From contig CANQYY010000014.1 of the NCBI GenBank assembly GCA_947628225.1, positions 1-61,937 of the forward strand: a stretch of 61,937 nucleotides of DNA, written 5' to 3'. This document shows, piece by piece, positions 1 through 10,670 of the stretch. The position numbers were made by a program, and so were the translations under genes. Each line of letters starts with the position of its first letter. Position 1 is the first letter of the stretch. The notes under the pieces are model-generated. The model ran no database searches. It was not told the origin of the DNA and saw only the letters and a list, made by a program, of their open reading frames with translations. This DNA comes from an uncultured Lachnospiraceae bacterium (lineage in GTDB: Bacteria > Bacillota > Clostridia > Lachnospirales > Lachnospiraceae).

Positions 1-139
1 TTTTTGTGCTTTTTATTCAACCTGTATAAAATTTTCAAAGTTCACAAATTTCTTCTTGACTTTTTATTTGCAGACTTACAATATTATTATTTTGTTTTGT
101 GAATAAAACCAACTATCATAAAACTGTCCCGTATGATAA

Positions 140-628
140 CTAAGACAGTAAATGATCAAATTTTTTCCGAAACGCCTCCGTCACTACCGGGGGAACCAGT
201 TTCGATACATCCGAGCCGTAATAGGCTACTTCCTTTGCCGTAGTGGAGCTTAAAAATGCATATTCCAGACTGGTCGTGAAAAACATCGTATCAATATCCG
301 GCTCAATACTGTGGTTTGTCTGGGCAAGCTGCATTTCCGATTCAAAATCTGTCACGGCGCGGAGCCCGCGGATAATAAGTTTCGCATTATTTTTTTTCGC
401 GAAATCTATGGTAAGCCCCTCAAAAGTCTGTACCGATACATTAGAAAACTCCTTTGTCGTTTCCTGCAGCATCCGCAGCCTCTCTTCCATTGTAAATAGC
501 GGCTTTTTATTTTTATTGACCAGAACTCCGATGATCAACTCGTCGACAACTTTAGCAGCACGGTCGATAATATCCAGATGGCCATAGGTAACCGGGTCAA
601 AACTGCCCGGATAAATCGCTTTTATCAT
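140..628 (-). CDS. coaD: Phosphopantetheine adenylyltransferase
   Basis: Transfers AMP from ATP to 4'-phosphopantetheine, the penultimate step of coenzyme A synthesis in the cytoplasm. The 162-residue product is full length for the family. It opens with the nucleotide-binding motif GSFDPVTYGH (about residues 8-17), has RGLRAVTDFE near residue 90, and the SSTTAKEV signature near residue 130. An upstream in-frame extension exists, but the start at 628 has GGAAGG about eight bases ahead and puts the MIKAIYPGSFDP N-terminus where the family has it. It stands alone, divergent from the CoA-transferase gene. Identification is secure. Confidence 0.97.
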   Translation of the reverse strand: MIKAIYPGSFDPVTYGHLDIIDRAAKVVDELIIGVLVNKNKKPLFTMEERLRMLQETTKEFSNVSVQTFEGLTIDFAKKNNAKLIIRGLRAVTDFESEMQLAQTNHSIEPDIDTMFFTTSLEYAFLSSTTAKEVAYYGSDVSKLVPPVVTEAFRKKFDHLLS

Positions 629-688
629 GATTGCCTTCCATTCCGCATACATTTTTGTACACTTATACAGACTTTGCACCATGTTCTT

Positions 689-717
689 ATCATAACAAAT
701 GCCGTTCATATTGTCAA
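689..717 (-). promoter_or_regulatory. Sigma-A promoter for coaD
   Basis: On the minus strand TTGACA (712-717) and TATGAT (689-694) are separated by exactly 17 bases, about 60 bases ahead of the coaD start. Predicted from sequence only. Confidence 0.7.
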
Positions 718-763
718 CATTTTAACAAAGTTTTTTGAAGGATTTTTTTGTGGGCGCAGACAC

Positions 764-792
764 TTGACCGCAGGTATTTATAATGCTAGAAT
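764..792 (+). promoter_or_regulatory. Sigma-A promoter for the CoA-transferase gene
   Basis: TTGACC (764-769) and TAGAAT (787-792) are spaced by 17 bases, followed by a leader of about 40 bases and a strong AAAGGAGG site. The gene appears monocistronic, because a terminator follows it. Confidence 0.65.
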
Positions 793-840
793 TGGGTTAT
801 GTTGCGAATTAGAAAATCCATTGGAATAAAGGAGGCATTT

Positions 841-2181
841 ATGGATTACGAAGCATTATATAAGGAAAAACTGACTACCGCCCGCGAGGCGGCAAAAATA
901 GTAAAATCCGGCGACTGGGTAGACTACGGCTGGACTGCCACCACTCCGGTCGCCTTTGATAAGGCGTTAGCAGAGCATATCACCTCTCTTACTGATGTGA
1001 AACTGCGCGGGGGCATTCTTATGTGGGTTCCCGAAGTTTTTAAAATCGAAAATCCGGCAAAACACTTTACCTGGAATTCCTGGCATATGAGCGGCATCGA
1101 AAGGAAGGCGGTTTCCCAGGGATTTTCCTTCTACTCTCCGATCCGCTACTCGGAGCTTCCCCGCTATTACCGGGATTTTGAAAATCCGTCTGATGTTGTA
1201 GTTATGCAGGTGGCTCCCATGGATAAACACGGATATTTTAATTTCGGCCCAAGCGCCTCCCATCTCGCCGCCGCCTGTGAACGCGCTAAATGCATTATCG
1301 TTGAAGTAAATGAAAATGTGCCGAGATGTCTGGGCGGTTTCGAGGAAGGCATCCATATTTCCAAAGTGGACATGATCATTGAAGGAGAAAATCCGCCTAT
1401 GGCAGAATTAGGCGGCTCCGACGCCGTCACGGAGGTGGATCAGGCAGTAGCAAAGCTCATTGTGGAGCAGATACCGGACGGCGCCTGTTTACAGCTTGGC
1501 ATCGGCGGCATGCCGAACGCCGTGGGTTCCCTGATCGCCGATTCGGATCTAAAGGATTTGGGAGTGCATACGGAAATGTATGTCGACGCCTTTGTTAAAA
1601 TTGCAAAGGCAGGAAAAATAAACGGCGCGCGGAAAAACATCAATAAGGGCAGGCAGGTATATGCCTTTGCCGCCGGTTCAAAGGAGCTGTACGATTATCT
1701 GGATAATAACCCGCAGTGCATGAGCGTCCCGGTGGATTATGCCAACGATATTAATTCCATCGCCGCGCATGATAATTTTATTTCCATCAATAACGCGGTG
1801 GACATTGATCTGTTCGGACAGGTCAATGCAGAGTCTGCCGGCACAAGAAATATCAGCGGGGCCGGCGGTCAGCTGGACTTTGTTCTGGGCGCATATAAAT
1901 CAAAGGGAGGAAAAAGTTTTATCTGCCTCTCTTCCACTTTTAAAAATAAGCAGGGCGAGCTCCAGTCCCGCATCCGTCCTACCCTGTCAAACGGCTCGAT
2001 CGTGACAGATACCCGGGCAAATACCCATTATGTCGTAACCGAGTACGGCATGGTAAATCTGAAAGGCCTTTCTACCTGGCAGCGGGCAGAAGCGCTTATC
2101 AGCATTGCCCACCCGGACTTTCGGGATGAACTCATTGCCGAGGCAGAAAAAATGAATATATGGCGCAAAAGCAACCGCTAA
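841..2181 (+). CDS. but: Butyryl-CoA:acetate CoA-transferase
   Basis: Likely catalyses the last step of butyrate formation, moving CoA from butyryl-CoA to acetate. The 446-residue protein is a full-length member of the acetyl-CoA hydrolase/transferase family. [11 protein letters not shown] contains the family's catalytic glutamate (E245), and [11 protein letters not shown] (about 218-228) is the glycine-rich CoA-binding stretch. The long blocks [24 protein letters not shown] and the C-terminal [19 protein letters not shown] are as I remember them in Roseburia-type But enzymes. The start at 841 follows GGAGG at 831-835; an earlier in-frame ATG at 799 has no good ribosome site. A 4-hydroxybutyrate CoA-transferase is the main alternative, since the families are close. 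No other butyrate-pathway gene is adjacent. Confidence 0.85.
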   Translation: MDYEALYKEKLTTAREAAKIVKSGDWVDYGWTATTPVAFDKALAEHITSLTDVKLRGGILMWVPEVFKIENPAKHFTWNSWHMSGIERKAVSQGFSFYSPIRYSELPRYYRDFENPSDVVVMQVAPMDKHGYFNFGPSASHLAAACERAKCIIVEVNENVPRCLGGFEEGIHISKVDMIIEGENPPMAELGGSDAVTEVDQAVAKLIVEQIPDGACLQLGIGGMPNAVGSLIADSDLKDLGVHTEMYVDAFVKIAKAGKINGARKNINKGRQVYAFAAGSKELYDYLDNNPQCMSVPVDYANDINSIAAHDNFISINNAVDIDLFGQVNAESAGTRNISGAGGQLDFVLGAYKSKGGKSFICLSSTFKNKQGELQSRIRPTLSNGSIVTDTRANTHYVVTEYGMVNLKGLSTWQRAEALISIAHPDFRDELIAEAEKMNIWRKSNR

Positions 2182-2191
2182 TTGTTTCGGC

Positions 2192-2259
2192 AAAAAATCC
2201 TGCCATACCGGCGGAAAGGCATCCGTCCTTTCCGCCTGATACGGCAGGATTTCTTTTTA
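2192..2259. terminator. Bidirectional intrinsic terminator
   Basis: A long inverted repeat (arms about 2195-2219 and 2227-2252, outer arms AAATCCTGCC and GGCAGGATTT) lies between the convergent CoA-transferase and chemoreceptor genes. T-runs follow the stem on both strands. Confidence 0.9.
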
Positions 2260-2276
2260 TGCATCTGTAAATCTTA

Positions 2277-3974
2277 TCAGATACTAAAACTCTTTGCTAT
2301 TTTCTCCAGTTTCTGCACCGATTCCATGCAGGCATCTACAAGCTCTGCATTCTGGGAGGTTTCATGCACAACATTACTTGTTTTTTCTGCTATATTCGTT
2401 ACTCCAAGAGCGGATTCATCAATCGTGGAATTAATTCCGTTAATCGCATCCGCAATGGCAAGAATCGATTTCGTCAATAAGGTAACGGAAGTTTCCACCT
2501 TCTCCATACTGTCCTTTACCACATCGGCATCATTGTTGTATTGGTCGCTGACCTCTTTAAACTGCTGATAATCTTTTAATACTACCTCATCCAGGAATTT
2601 GGTCATATCCTCCATACTCCTGACCATATTTTCCACAGAAGCATTTACCTGTTCCACAATATCATTGATATTCGTTGCGGAATCTGAGGTTTCATTTGCC
2701 AGCTTACTGATTTCAGATGCCACAACGGCAAAACCTTTTCCGGCTTCTCCCGCCCTGGCTGCCTCAATGGAAGCATTTAACGCCAGAAGACTGGTCTGGG
2801 AAGAAATCTGCATAATGGATTCTGTCATTTCATTAATCTTATGAACGCATTCTGCCGCTTCTACCGCCTTATGGGACTGCTGTTTAATATCGTCATACAT
2901 ATCTGCCGTGCGTTTGGCAGCCACATTCGTAGATTCCCGGAGAGAAAGAGCGCGCTCCGTAATCTCACCGGAGAGTTTCACACCGTCTTTTTTCAGTCTG
3001 GAAATATCCTCCGCTCCATTTTTCATCCCGTCAATATTTTCGCTGATAGTTCCGGTTGTTGCGGAAGTCTGTTCCATACCTGCCGCCAGTTCTTCTGTTG
3101 TAGCAGAATTATCCGTACACTCCTCTTTTATTTTTTTACTGATATCATTTACCGTTGTTACATCTTTATATATATTGTCAGCTGTACTCCGGATATCAAT
3201 GACCATTTTCCGGAGGTGTTCCCGCATTTTCGCAACGGATTTTCCCATATATCCGATCTCATCGCCACGTTTTGCCACCGTTTGCACTTCACTGTCATTG
3301 GTAAAATCAAAATCGGCTGTTTTATTGATTACCTTTATCAGATTCCGAATCGGTTTCAGGAACAAAAGTACAATGAGAACACCGAAAACGGTACAAATAA
3401 CAGTAATTCCCACGGTTCCTGCCACTCCCAGCCAGGTAATCCGGTTGACCGAGTTTAAAATCTCATCCTCGTCAGCGCTGATAACCAGAATGCTCTTATC
3501 CGAAAGCACCTGATAGCCTGCATATTTAATAGCTCCCTTAAACAGATAGTCTACTACTGCCGGTTCCGGAGTTTCGCCTTTTTTTATTCTCTCCACCAAG
3601 CTTTTTACCACTTCATTTTCAACACTTTGTCCCACCTTATCTTTCGTCGGGTGATACTGCATCGTCCCGTTAGAATCCACCAGATAAGCATAAGAGGATT
3701 CCACGCCCTTAATCCCTACATCCTTCAATATACGGGAATAAAACTCGTAATCCGGCTTTACTCCCGTAGAGAGATTATCTTCCATCTCTGCTGCATAGGC
3801 AGTAACCAGGCTTTCCATTTCGTTTTTGTTCATATCGGTTATGGTGGAAATCGTACCCGGTATCGTAATAACCATACTGATTACCGATGCCAGCAAGGCT
3901 GCCAGCCCTACAACAAGCGCAATCTTAAAGCTGATTCTTTTGAAAAATAAAATTTTCATTTCTTTTTTGTCCAT
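2277..3974 (-). CDS. Methyl-accepting chemotaxis protein with single Cache sensor
   Basis: A membrane chemoreceptor of 565 residues. It has a short cytoplasmic tail, TM1 at about residues 17-43, an extracellular Cache-type sensor at about 50-175 ([14 protein letters not shown] is the typical core), TM2 at about 178-203, a HAMP linker, and a cytoplasmic signalling domain with the conserved hairpin tip ([24 protein letters not shown]). Ligand is unknown. The start is taken at the ATG at 3974; a GTG at 4001 is in frame but overlaps the AGGAGG site, which is itself rather far (about 15 bases) from 3974. It begins 19 bases after alaS ends, so it may be read as an alaS tail gene. No che genes are in the window. 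Confidence 0.92.
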   Translation of the reverse strand: MDKKEMKILFFKRISFKIALVVGLAALLASVISMVITIPGTISTITDMNKNEMESLVTAYAAEMEDNLSTGVKPDYEFYSRILKDVGIKGVESSYAYLVDSNGTMQYHPTKDKVGQSVENEVVKSLVERIKKGETPEPAVVDYLFKGAIKYAGYQVLSDKSILVISADEDEILNSVNRITWLGVAGTVGITVICTVFGVLIVLLFLKPIRNLIKVINKTADFDFTNDSEVQTVAKRGDEIGYMGKSVAKMREHLRKMVIDIRSTADNIYKDVTTVNDISKKIKEECTDNSATTEELAAGMEQTSATTGTISENIDGMKNGAEDISRLKKDGVKLSGEITERALSLRESTNVAAKRTADMYDDIKQQSHKAVEAAECVHKINEMTESIMQISSQTSLLALNASIEAARAGEAGKGFAVVASEISKLANETSDSATNINDIVEQVNASVENMVRSMEDMTKFLDEVVLKDYQQFKEVSDQYNNDADVVKDSMEKVETSVTLLTKSILAIADAINGINSTIDESALGVTNIAEKTSNVVHETSQNAELVDACMESVQKLEKIAKSFSI

Positions 3975-3993
3975 AAAATTCCCGTTTGTCCTC

Positions 3994-6639
3994 CTATTCA
4001 CTCATTAGTTGCTGTTTCATCACTTCTTTTGCTTTTTTCAGCGCCTCCGGTATTGCCGCCGGATTTTTCCCTCCTGCCTGAGCCATATTCGGACGGCCTC
4101 CTCCTCCGCCCCCTACGGCAGAAGCAATCTCTTTAATCAGGTTCCCGGCATGCGCGCCTTTTTTTACTGCTTCCGGCGTCGCCATGGCAATCAGGTTTGC
4201 TTTTCCTCCGGACTCACAGGCAAAAACCAAAAAGGCTTCTCCCAGCTTGTCTTTTGTTTCATCTCCCAATTCCCTCATGCCATTCATATCAACATCCGAC
4301 AGCTGCTTTGCCAGAATCGAAATCCCGTTTATCTCTTCTGCCTCGCCCGTCATGTCCCCGGCTGCTTCTTTTGCTATTTTTGCCTTTAGCTTTTCGTTCT
4401 CCTTCTGGAGCGATTTTACCTCTTCTAAAAGAGAAGCGACCCGGCCCGTTACCTCGGAAGGGCTTACTTTTAACGATTTTGCCGTCTGCTGTAAAATGTT
4501 TTCCCTGTCGCTATAATATTTCATTAAGGCGGAGCCTGTCAACGCTTCGATTCGGCGGACACCGGCTGCCACGCCGCCCTCTGAAACAATCTTAAAAGCT
4601 GAGATATTTCCTGTATTTTCGGCATGGGTGCCGCCGCAAAGCTCGGAACTGAAATCTCCCATCTGCACTACCCGGACAATTTCTCCATATTTTTCCCCGA
4701 ACAGAGCCATAGCGCCTGTTTTTTTTGCCTCATCAATCGTCATTTCCTGCGTCACTACAGGCAGAGCCTTATGAATCTGACTATTTACAATCTCTTCTAC
4801 CTTCTGTATCTCCTCAGGCGTCATCGGCGAAAAATGAGTAAAGTCAAAACGCAGTTTATCCTTATCAACCAGAGAGCCTTTCTGCTCGACATGATTGCCC
4901 AGCACAAGCCGCAGCGCCTTTTGTAAAAGATGCGTGGCGCTGTGGTTATTTGCCGTAAGTTTCCTTCTTTCCTCATCCACCGTCAGCGTCGCCATCTCGC
5001 CTTTTTTCAGCATTCCTTCTGTAACTCTCCCCACATGGCCGATTTTTGAGCCCTGCAGTTTGATTACATCCTCAACAACAAATCTGCCTCCCGGCGTCGT
5101 GATCACTCCGGTATCGGCAAGCTGTCCGCCCATAGTAGCATAAAACGGGGTTTCCTCTACCAGAATCGTACCGGTTTCGCCCTCCGAAAGTTGATCCACA
5201 AGGGCGGTATTCGTAGTTAAAACTGTAATTTCCGACTGATGCGTCAACCGGTCGTATCCTACAAATTTACTTGAAACAGAAACATCAATCGACTGGTAAA
5301 TCGTTTCCTCAGCTCCCATATAATTTGTCGTTTCTCTGGCGGCGCGGGCGGTCTTTCTCTGATTTTCCATCGCAGCATGGAAATTAGCCTCGTCCACTGA
5401 AAATCCTTTTTCCGCTAAAATTTCAACCGTCAGATCCATGGGGAAACCGTAGGTATCATAAAGTTTAAAGGTATCCTCGCCGGACAGCGTGGTCTTCCCT
5501 TCCTTTTCCAGGGCGCGCATCCTGTCATTTAAGATAGAAAGCCCCTGGTCAATGGTTTTATTAAAATTCTGCTCCTCCACTGTGATCAGCTTCAGAATAT
5601 ATTCCTCCCGGTCTGCTAACTCCGGATAGCCCACATGGGATTCGGCAATTACCGTTTTACTCAGCTCTGCTAAAAATTCTCCCGATATGCCCAGCAGACG
5701 TCCGTGCCGCGCCGCCCTGCGCAAAAGCCGGCGCAGTACATAACCCCTGCCTTCATTGGACGGAGTAATGCCATCCGAAACCATAAAGGTCACGGAACGG
5801 ATATGTTCTGTGATAATGCGGATGGATATATCATTTTTTTCAGATTCCCCATATGTCACACCCGCAAATTCACATACCTTATCCCGGATGGCTTTTATCG
5901 TATCGACATCAAAAATAGAATCCACATCCTGCATGATCACAGCAAGACGCTCCAAACCCATTCCGGTATCGATATTTTTATTTTCCAGTTCTGTATAATG
6001 TCCCTCCCCGTCACTCTCGAACTGGGTAAAGACATTATTCCATACCTCAATATAACGGTCGCAGTCACAGCCTACTGTACAGTCCGGCTTGCCGCAGCCA
6101 TATTTTTCTCCCCGGTCAAAATAAATTTCCGAACAGGGACCGCAGGGACCTGCCCCGTGTTCCCAAAAATTATCTTCCTTCCCAAAGCGGAAAATCCGCT
6201 CCGGGGCAATGCCAATTTCCTTATTCCATATATCAAATGCCTCGTCGTCTTCCACATAAACGGAAGGATATAATCGTTCCTCCGGAATCTCCAGTACCTT
6301 CGTCAAAAATTCCCATGACCAGGCAATCGCTTCTTTTTTAAAATAATCGCCAAAGGAAAAGTTTCCTAACATTTCAAAAAAAGTACCATGTCTTGCCGTT
6401 TTACCTACATTCTCAATATCGCCGGTCCGAATGCACTTCTGGCAGGTCGCCACCCTTGTTTTGGGCGGGATTTCCTGTCCGGTAAAGTAAGGTTTTAACG
6501 GCGCCATGCCTGCATTAATCAATAACAGGCTTTTATCGTTTTGAGGAATCAAAGAAAAGCTGGGCAGCACTAAATGACCCTTGCTCTCAAAAAATTCCAG
6601 ATACATTTTCCTCAATTCATTTAATCCGTACGGTTTCAT
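3994..6639 (-). CDS. alaS: Alanyl-tRNA synthetase
   Basis: Charges tRNA-Ala. At 881 residues it is full length. It has the class II catalytic core at the N-terminus ([22 protein letters not shown], then [21 protein letters not shown]), the editing domain with the zinc/editing motif HSATH in NNHSATHLL, a second metal-site motif CGGTHAENT, and a C-terminal C-Ala domain with the glycine run [15 protein letters not shown]. The start has AGGAGG eight bases upstream and a consensus promoter about 40 bases further up. No T-box fits in the short leader. Confidence 0.98.
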   Translation of the reverse strand: MKPYGLNELRKMYLEFFESKGHLVLPSFSLIPQNDKSLLLINAGMAPLKPYFTGQEIPPKTRVATCQKCIRTGDIENVGKTARHGTFFEMLGNFSFGDYFKKEAIAWSWEFLTKVLEIPEERLYPSVYVEDDEAFDIWNKEIGIAPERIFRFGKEDNFWEHGAGPCGPCSEIYFDRGEKYGCGKPDCTVGCDCDRYIEVWNNVFTQFESDGEGHYTELENKNIDTGMGLERLAVIMQDVDSIFDVDTIKAIRDKVCEFAGVTYGESEKNDISIRIITEHIRSVTFMVSDGITPSNEGRGYVLRRLLRRAARHGRLLGISGEFLAELSKTVIAESHVGYPELADREEYILKLITVEEQNFNKTIDQGLSILNDRMRALEKEGKTTLSGEDTFKLYDTYGFPMDLTVEILAEKGFSVDEANFHAAMENQRKTARAARETTNYMGAEETIYQSIDVSVSSKFVGYDRLTHQSEITVLTTNTALVDQLSEGETGTILVEETPFYATMGGQLADTGVITTPGGRFVVEDVIKLQGSKIGHVGRVTEGMLKKGEMATLTVDEERRKLTANNHSATHLLQKALRLVLGNHVEQKGSLVDKDKLRFDFTHFSPMTPEEIQKVEEIVNSQIHKALPVVTQEMTIDEAKKTGAMALFGEKYGEIVRVVQMGDFSSELCGGTHAENTGNISAFKIVSEGGVAAGVRRIEALTGSALMKYYSDRENILQQTAKSLKVSPSEVTGRVASLLEEVKSLQKENEKLKAKIAKEAAGDMTGEAEEINGISILAKQLSDVDMNGMRELGDETKDKLGEAFLVFACESGGKANLIAMATPEAVKKGAHAGNLIKEIASAVGGGGGGRPNMAQAGGKNPAAIPEALKKAKEVMKQQLMSE

Positions 6640-6678
6640 CTCGATTGCCTCCTAAATTGTTCGCTCATAAATAATTTT

Positions 6679-6707
6679 ATTATAATTTTTTTGGATTTAA
6701 ATGTCAA
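6679..6707 (-). promoter_or_regulatory. Consensus sigma-A promoter for alaS
   Basis: A perfect TTGACA (6702-6707) and a perfect TATAAT (6679-6684) are separated by 17 bases on the minus strand, consistent with strong constitutive expression of alaS and possibly the chemoreceptor behind it. Confidence 0.85.
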
Positions 6708-6779
6708 CTGTCAGGCGAAGTTTGCCATTTTACCGTCTTTTACCATTTTTTCTGGTAAGTTTATGTAGTTTTAATTTTC

Positions 6780-6810
6780 TTAACATTTTTTTAACATCCT
6801 GTGCTATAAT
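6780..6810 (+). promoter_or_regulatory. Extended -10 promoter for the secreted Big2 protein gene
   Basis: TGCTATAAT is an extended -10 (TATAAT at 6805-6810). The -35 is weak: TTAACA at 6780-6785 with a 19-base spacer. The start codon is 64 bases downstream with AAAGGA ahead of it. Confidence 0.55.
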
Positions 6811-6874
6811 CATAGCTGTCAGCATTGGTAACGAACCAAATACCGATTATTACAAAAAGAAAGGATGTGTTTTT

Positions 6875-7741
6875 ATGAAACACAATCGCAATACAAAATC
6901 AAGAAAAACTTTTCTGAGCGGGATTCTTGCTCTGGCGCTTGTATTTTCCACCCTCCTGCCGGTTCCGGGCAGCGATGCCGCATCCGTCAAAATCAGCAAG
7001 AAGAATCTCACTCTGGAAAAAGGACAAAGCTATCCATTAAAAATAAAAGGCACAAAGAAAAAAGTAACATGGAAATCCGGCAATAAAAAGATTGCCTCCG
7101 TCACAAAAAAAGGAGTTGTAAAAGCAAAGAAAAAAGGAAAAACAACCATTACCGCTAAGGTAATGGCAAAAAAATACCGCTGTTCCGTCACCGTAAAGGC
7201 GAAAAAAGCGATTTCAACCGCAAGACCGGCGAACACGAATAAACCGGCAGCTACCGTCAAACCGACCGTTACCAATAAACCGGCGGCTACCGTCAAACCA
7301 GCCGTTACCAACAGACCGGCGGCTACCGTCAAACCGACCGTTACGCAGTCCCCTTCCTCTTCCGGTATGACGGAGAGCGAGGCTTACCGCATATTAAATT
7401 CCCTCAGGAGCACTTATCCGGAAGGGATGCCTCTGACAAACAGCTACTATTACTACTCTCCGAGATTTGGTAATGGGTATGGCTGCTACGGATTTGCCGC
7501 CAAATTAAGCGACACGGTATTTGGCGTTGAAAAAAGTTATACCACGCATTCCACCTTTGCTAACATACGGGTGGGGGACAATATCCGTATCGGGAATTAC
7601 CACTCCGTTATTGTTTTAACGAAATCTTCCGAATTTATTACGGTAGTCGAGGGGAATTATAATTCCTCCGTCCACTGGGACCGCAAAATCACGAAAAATT
7701 CTCTGGCACAGGAAGGATTCCGGGTATATACCAGGTATTGA
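6875..7741 (+). CDS. Secreted protein: Big2 domain, Pro-rich repeat linker, papain-fold (CHAP/NlpC-like) domain
   Basis: A 288-residue exported protein. It has a basic N-terminus and hydrophobic signal (about residues 11-30), then a bacterial Ig-like Big2 domain (about 37-108, with VTWKSGNKKIASVTKKGVV), then three tandem 12-residue Thr/Pro/Ala repeats (122-157), then a C-terminal domain. In that domain, GYGCYGFAAKLSD (C204) and GNYHSVIVL (H243) have the Cys-His arrangement of papain-fold amidases or peptidases such as CHAP. It probably acts in or on the cell wall; the substrate is unknown. The start at 6875 has AAAGGA eight bases ahead; upstream in-frame codons run through the promoter. I do not recognise a named orthologue, and the enzymatic role is inferred. 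Confidence 0.75.
   Translation: MKHNRNTKSRKTFLSGILALALVFSTLLPVPGSDAASVKISKKNLTLEKGQSYPLKIKGTKKKVTWKSGNKKIASVTKKGVVKAKKKGKTTITAKVMAKKYRCSVTVKAKKAISTARPANTNKPAATVKPTVTNKPAATVKPAVTNRPAATVKPTVTQSPSSSGMTESEAYRILNSLRSTYPEGMPLTNSYYYYSPRFGNGYGCYGFAAKLSDTVFGVEKSYTTHSTFANIRVGDNIRIGNYHSVIVLTKSSEFITVVEGNYNSSVHWDRKITKNSLAQEGFRVYTRY
7238..7345 (+). repeat. Three 36-bp tandem coding repeats
   Basis: Three in-frame 36-base units encode NKPAATVKPTVT, NKPAATVKPAVT and NRPAATVKPTVT. They form a low-complexity, wall-spanning type linker between the Big2 and papain-fold domains. The high DNA identity suggests copy number can vary between strains. Confidence 0.9.
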
Positions 7742-7769
7742 TTCTTCTTCCTGAATATCCGCCGGAGCG

Positions 7770-7823
7770 ATAAAAAGAGCGGGGGCAAACCATTTTCTGC
7801 GGTCTGCCTTCGCTCCTTTTTAT
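7770..7823. terminator. Intrinsic terminator between convergent genes
   Basis: ATAAAAAGAGCG (7770-7781) pairs with CGCTCCTTTTTAT (7811-7823), and inner bases GGGGCAAACC / GGTCTGCC extend the stem. It lies between the Big2 protein gene and plsC, and its right arm overlaps the plsC stop codon. Confidence 0.75.
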
Positions 7824-8554
7824 TTTTCTTTGTCGTTTTCCGCCCGCTTCCACAGGCAGGATACCTGTTCTCTGGCATATTCCGCCAGCCTCTCGCTCTG
7901 CCGCTTCCGGTTAAATTCCCCCACAACCTCTTTCGGCAAAAATGGGGTTCCCGCCATAATTTTAACCTCGCCCTCCGGTATCATCCAGCGGCCGGCATTT
8001 TCAAATTTTGAAATCAATATAAAACAGGGGACAATTTTAACATTTTTTCTGACAACGCCCATAAAACAGCCTTTTTTGAAAGCGCCCATCTCGCTTTTTT
8101 TATAACTGCACTCCCCCTCGGGAAAAAGTACCAGGTTGTTTTTCTCCAAAGCCCGGCTGATTTCAAAGATACTCGCTTTTATTTTGGTAAAATCCTTTGT
8201 GTACCGCTCAATGGGAATACACTCGATGGATGCCAGATACCGATGCAGCAGCGGATAGTGATACAGCTCCTTTGCCGCCACAAAACGGATGGGTTTATCC
8301 ACTGCCGCCAGAAGAATGACGACATCAAAAAAACATCGGTGGTTGGAAACAAGCAGAAAGGGAGTATCCGGCAGGTTCTCCATCCCCACTGATGCAAGTC
8401 GGATTCCGGCAGTTTTCAAAACTTTTTTGCAGATTTTTTTACAAATAATAAAATTGTGCTCTAAATCCCGATTTAGCGCCGGATAATTTTTTACCAGTTG
8501 GAAAATCAATACCAGTAAAACCCGAATCAGGCGCAATCCTTTTTTTATCCTCAA
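7820..8554 (-). CDS. plsC: 1-acyl-sn-glycerol-3-phosphate acyltransferase
   Basis: Acylates lysophosphatidic acid to phosphatidic acid at the inner membrane face. The 244-residue protein shows the PlsC-family catalytic motif NHRCFFD (N71-D77, HX4D) and the substrate motif FPEGECS (about 144-150), with a hydrophobic N-terminus. It starts at TTG. The GAGG site overlaps the proA stop, which lies nine bases upstream, so it is the last gene of the proB-proA operon. The acyl acceptor is inferred from family; PlsC paralogues with other acceptors exist. Confidence 0.88.
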   Translation of the reverse strand: MRIKKGLRLIRVLLVLIFQLVKNYPALNRDLEHNFIICKKICKKVLKTAGIRLASVGMENLPDTPFLLVSNHRCFFDVVILLAAVDKPIRFVAAKELYHYPLLHRYLASIECIPIERYTKDFTKIKASIFEISRALEKNNLVLFPEGECSYKKSEMGAFKKGCFMGVVRKNVKIVPCFILISKFENAGRWMIPEGEVKIMAGTPFLPKEVVGEFNRKRQSERLAEYAREQVSCLWKRAENDKEK

Positions 8555-8563
8555 ATAAAAACC

Positions 8564-9823
8564 TCATTTCCGAATCTGTCCATTACCCAGAATAATATAT
8601 TTTGTGGTGGTCAGCGCCAAAAGTCCCATCGGTCCTCTGGCGTGAAGCTTCTGCGTGCTGATACCAATCTCTGCGCCAAAGCCAAATTCAAAACCGTCGG
8701 TAAAACGGGTCGAGGCATTTACATATACCGCCGCCGCATCGATTTCATTTAAAAATTGCATGGCATGATGGTAGTCAGATGTGACAATCGACTCAGAGTG
8801 TCCGGTATTATATGTATTGATATGCTCAATTGCCTCCTCTATGGAATCCGCTATTTTGACAGAAATTATCGCATCCAGATACTCTGTGGCGAAATCTTCC
8901 TCCGTAGCCTCCGTCATCCCGCTCCAAAAAGCACGGGCTCTCTCATCCCCGCGGATTTCCACAGAATGAGCCGCCAGCCTATCGCAGATCACCGGCAGGG
9001 CTCTTTCGGCGATCTTGCTGTGGATTACAAGGGATTCACAGGCATTACAGACCCCTAATCGTTGGGTTTTGGCATTTTCAATAATATCAGCCGCCATTGC
9101 CACATCCGCTGTTTCATCTACATAGACATGGCAGTTACCCGTCCCGGTTTCAATAACCGGCACGGTACTTTTTTCCACGACCGTCCGAATCAGCCCCGCT
9201 CCTCCTCTTGGAATCAGCACATCAACATAGCGGTTCAGGCGCATAAATTTTTCCGCCGTTTCGTGGGAGGTATCCGTCAGGAGCTGAATGCTGTCCACCG
9301 GCAGTTTACAGCGTAAAAGAGCCTCGCGGATAATCTCCACAATGGCATAGTTGGAATGAATAGCATCCCTTCCGCCCCGGAGAATGACAGCATTTCCTGT
9401 TTTAAAGCAGAGCCCAAAGGCATCTGCCGTCACATTGGGACGGGATTCATATATAATTCCAATTACGCCAAGGGGGACTCTTTTTTGTCCGATCTGCATG
9501 CCGAGGGGAGTGGTCTTCATGGAGAGCACCTCTCCCACCGGGTCCTCTAACGCTATTATCTGCCTCAGGCCCTCCGCCATACTGCTAATCCGCTCCTTTG
9601 TCAGGCACAGACGGTCGATAAGAGATTCCTTGATCCCCTTTTCTTTTGCCGCCGTTACATCTTCTTTATTTGCCTGAAGGATTTTATCCTGATGGGAAAG
9701 CAGAGCCTCCGCTACTGCCTCCAGTCCATGGTTCTTTGCCGTCACGCCAAGCCGGTTCATCTCCCGGGACGCCCGCTTTGCCCGGGCGCCGATTTCTTCT
9801 AAGGATACGCTGTTTTCTTCCAT
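8564..9823 (-). CDS. proA: Gamma-glutamyl phosphate reductase
   Basis: Second step of proline synthesis: NADPH-dependent reduction of glutamyl 5-phosphate to the semialdehyde. At 419 residues it is full length. It has the aldehyde-dehydrogenase fold, with the [11 protein letters not shown] segment holding the catalytic cysteine and the typical C-terminal [16 protein letters not shown]. Its partner proB is two genes upstream in the same operon; proC is not in the window. Confidence 0.97.
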   Translation of the reverse strand: MEENSVSLEEIGARAKRASREMNRLGVTAKNHGLEAVAEALLSHQDKILQANKEDVTAAKEKGIKESLIDRLCLTKERISSMAEGLRQIIALEDPVGEVLSMKTTPLGMQIGQKRVPLGVIGIIYESRPNVTADAFGLCFKTGNAVILRGGRDAIHSNYAIVEIIREALLRCKLPVDSIQLLTDTSHETAEKFMRLNRYVDVLIPRGGAGLIRTVVEKSTVPVIETGTGNCHVYVDETADVAMAADIIENAKTQRLGVCNACESLVIHSKIAERALPVICDRLAAHSVEIRGDERARAFWSGMTEATEEDFATEYLDAIISVKIADSIEEAIEHINTYNTGHSESIVTSDYHHAMQFLNEIDAAAVYVNASTRFTDGFEFGFGAEIGISTQKLHARGPMGLLALTTTKYIILGNGQIRK

Positions 9824-9856
9824 TATCGCTTCTCTCCTTCTGTCTTTCCTTTTTAT

Positions 9857-10435
9857 TTATTGCCTTTTATACACTCTTTCATTTGTCACGATCTGTTCCG
9901 GCGGAATATCGCGCTCCGTTTCGGTTATCCCCTCGAGCCGCTGAGTTTCAAACGCCAGCATTATCCGGTGCCCCACTTGCTTTTGATGCGCTCCTAAATA
10001 TCTGTCGTAATAACCTCCGCCATAACCGAGCCGCCGGCATTCTGTGTCGAAAGCGACGCCGGGCATCAGCATCAGTACCTTTTTCCCCATATTGGAAAGC
10101 AGGGAAGAAAGAGGGACATCATCCCCCGGCTCGGGAATATCCCGGTATCCCGGCGACAGGGAGGATAAATCTGTCCGGAAAAATTCCATACTATGGTTTT
10201 TCCCGTCTGTCTTTGGCAGAAACAGCAATTTCTTTTCCTCCAACGCCCATCGGTTTATCCTGCCTGTATCTACCTCGGAGCGGAACGAAGCATAGGATAA
10301 TATAATATCCGCTTCCTTATACCAGACATGGCTGTGAATTCTTTCCTGTATGGTAAAAGACCACTGCCTGCGTTTTTCCTCCGGCAGCTCTTCTCTCCTT
10401 TTTATGGCAATTTTGCGCAGTTCAATCTTGTCCAT
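9857..10435 (-). CDS. 5-formyltetrahydrofolate cyclo-ligase
   Basis: Converts 5-formyl-THF plus ATP to 5,10-methenyl-THF, salvaging folate. The 192-residue protein has the basic N-terminal segment and the C-terminal nucleotide signature LGYGGGYYDRYL (about 137-148) with MPGVAFD just before it. Its ATG shares one base with the stop of the preceding DUF896 gene (TAATG), so translation is coupled. Confidence 0.95.
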   Translation of the reverse strand: MDKIELRKIAIKRREELPEEKRRQWSFTIQERIHSHVWYKEADIILSYASFRSEVDTGRINRWALEEKKLLFLPKTDGKNHSMEFFRTDLSSLSPGYRDIPEPGDDVPLSSLLSNMGKKVLMLMPGVAFDTECRRLGYGGGYYDRYLGAHQKQVGHRIMLAFETQRLEGITETERDIPPEQIVTNERVYKRQ

Positions 10436-10644
10436 TAATGTGTATCCTTTTTCCGAAGTTTATGTATCGTGCCGTCCGGCTCCTGTATGGAAGTATGCTC
10501 CAGGGTCTGGCGAAGGTTGTTTCTTACCAGAGCAATATATTCCGCGCGCAGCGCCGCCTGCTCTTTCCTTTCCTCCTCGGTCAGGACGCCCTCTTTTTTC
10601 TTCCGGTACAGTTCATTGATACGGTCTATTTTTGCCTGTTCCAT
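10435..10644 (-). CDS. DUF896 family small protein (YnzC-like)
   Basis: A 69-residue, highly charged cytoplasmic protein. Its composition and the pattern INELYRKKKEGVLTEEERKEQ and LRAEYIALVRNNLRQTLE are diagnostic of DUF896 (UPF0291), a two-helix N-terminal hairpin family. AAGGGGG precedes the ATG. The function of the family is not established; position in the pro operon may be incidental. Confidence 0.9.
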   Translation of the reverse strand: MEQAKIDRINELYRKKKEGVLTEEERKEQAALRAEYIALVRNNLRQTLEHTSIQEPDGTIHKLRKKDTH

Positions 10645-10670
10645 ATTTCCCCCTTATCGGTTTTTAAACA

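Noticed and set aside
1..139. Possible promoter (TTGACT at about 56) at the left edge
   Set aside because: No matching -10 at proper spacing and no start codon follows; the AT-rich stretch behind coaD holds no feature I can support.
2841..3513. Two overlapping 200-codon frames on the plus strand
   Set aside because: Antisense to the chemoreceptor; the minus strand carries the unmistakable signalling-domain sequence.
7238..7345. Regular 36-bp repeats that could suggest a CRISPR array
   Set aside because: The units are directly tandem without spacers and encode an in-frame Pro/Thr linker.
9646..10305. 219-codon open frame on the plus strand
   Set aside because: Antisense to proA and the formyl-THF cyclo-ligase gene, Pro/Ser/Arg-rich, no start signal.
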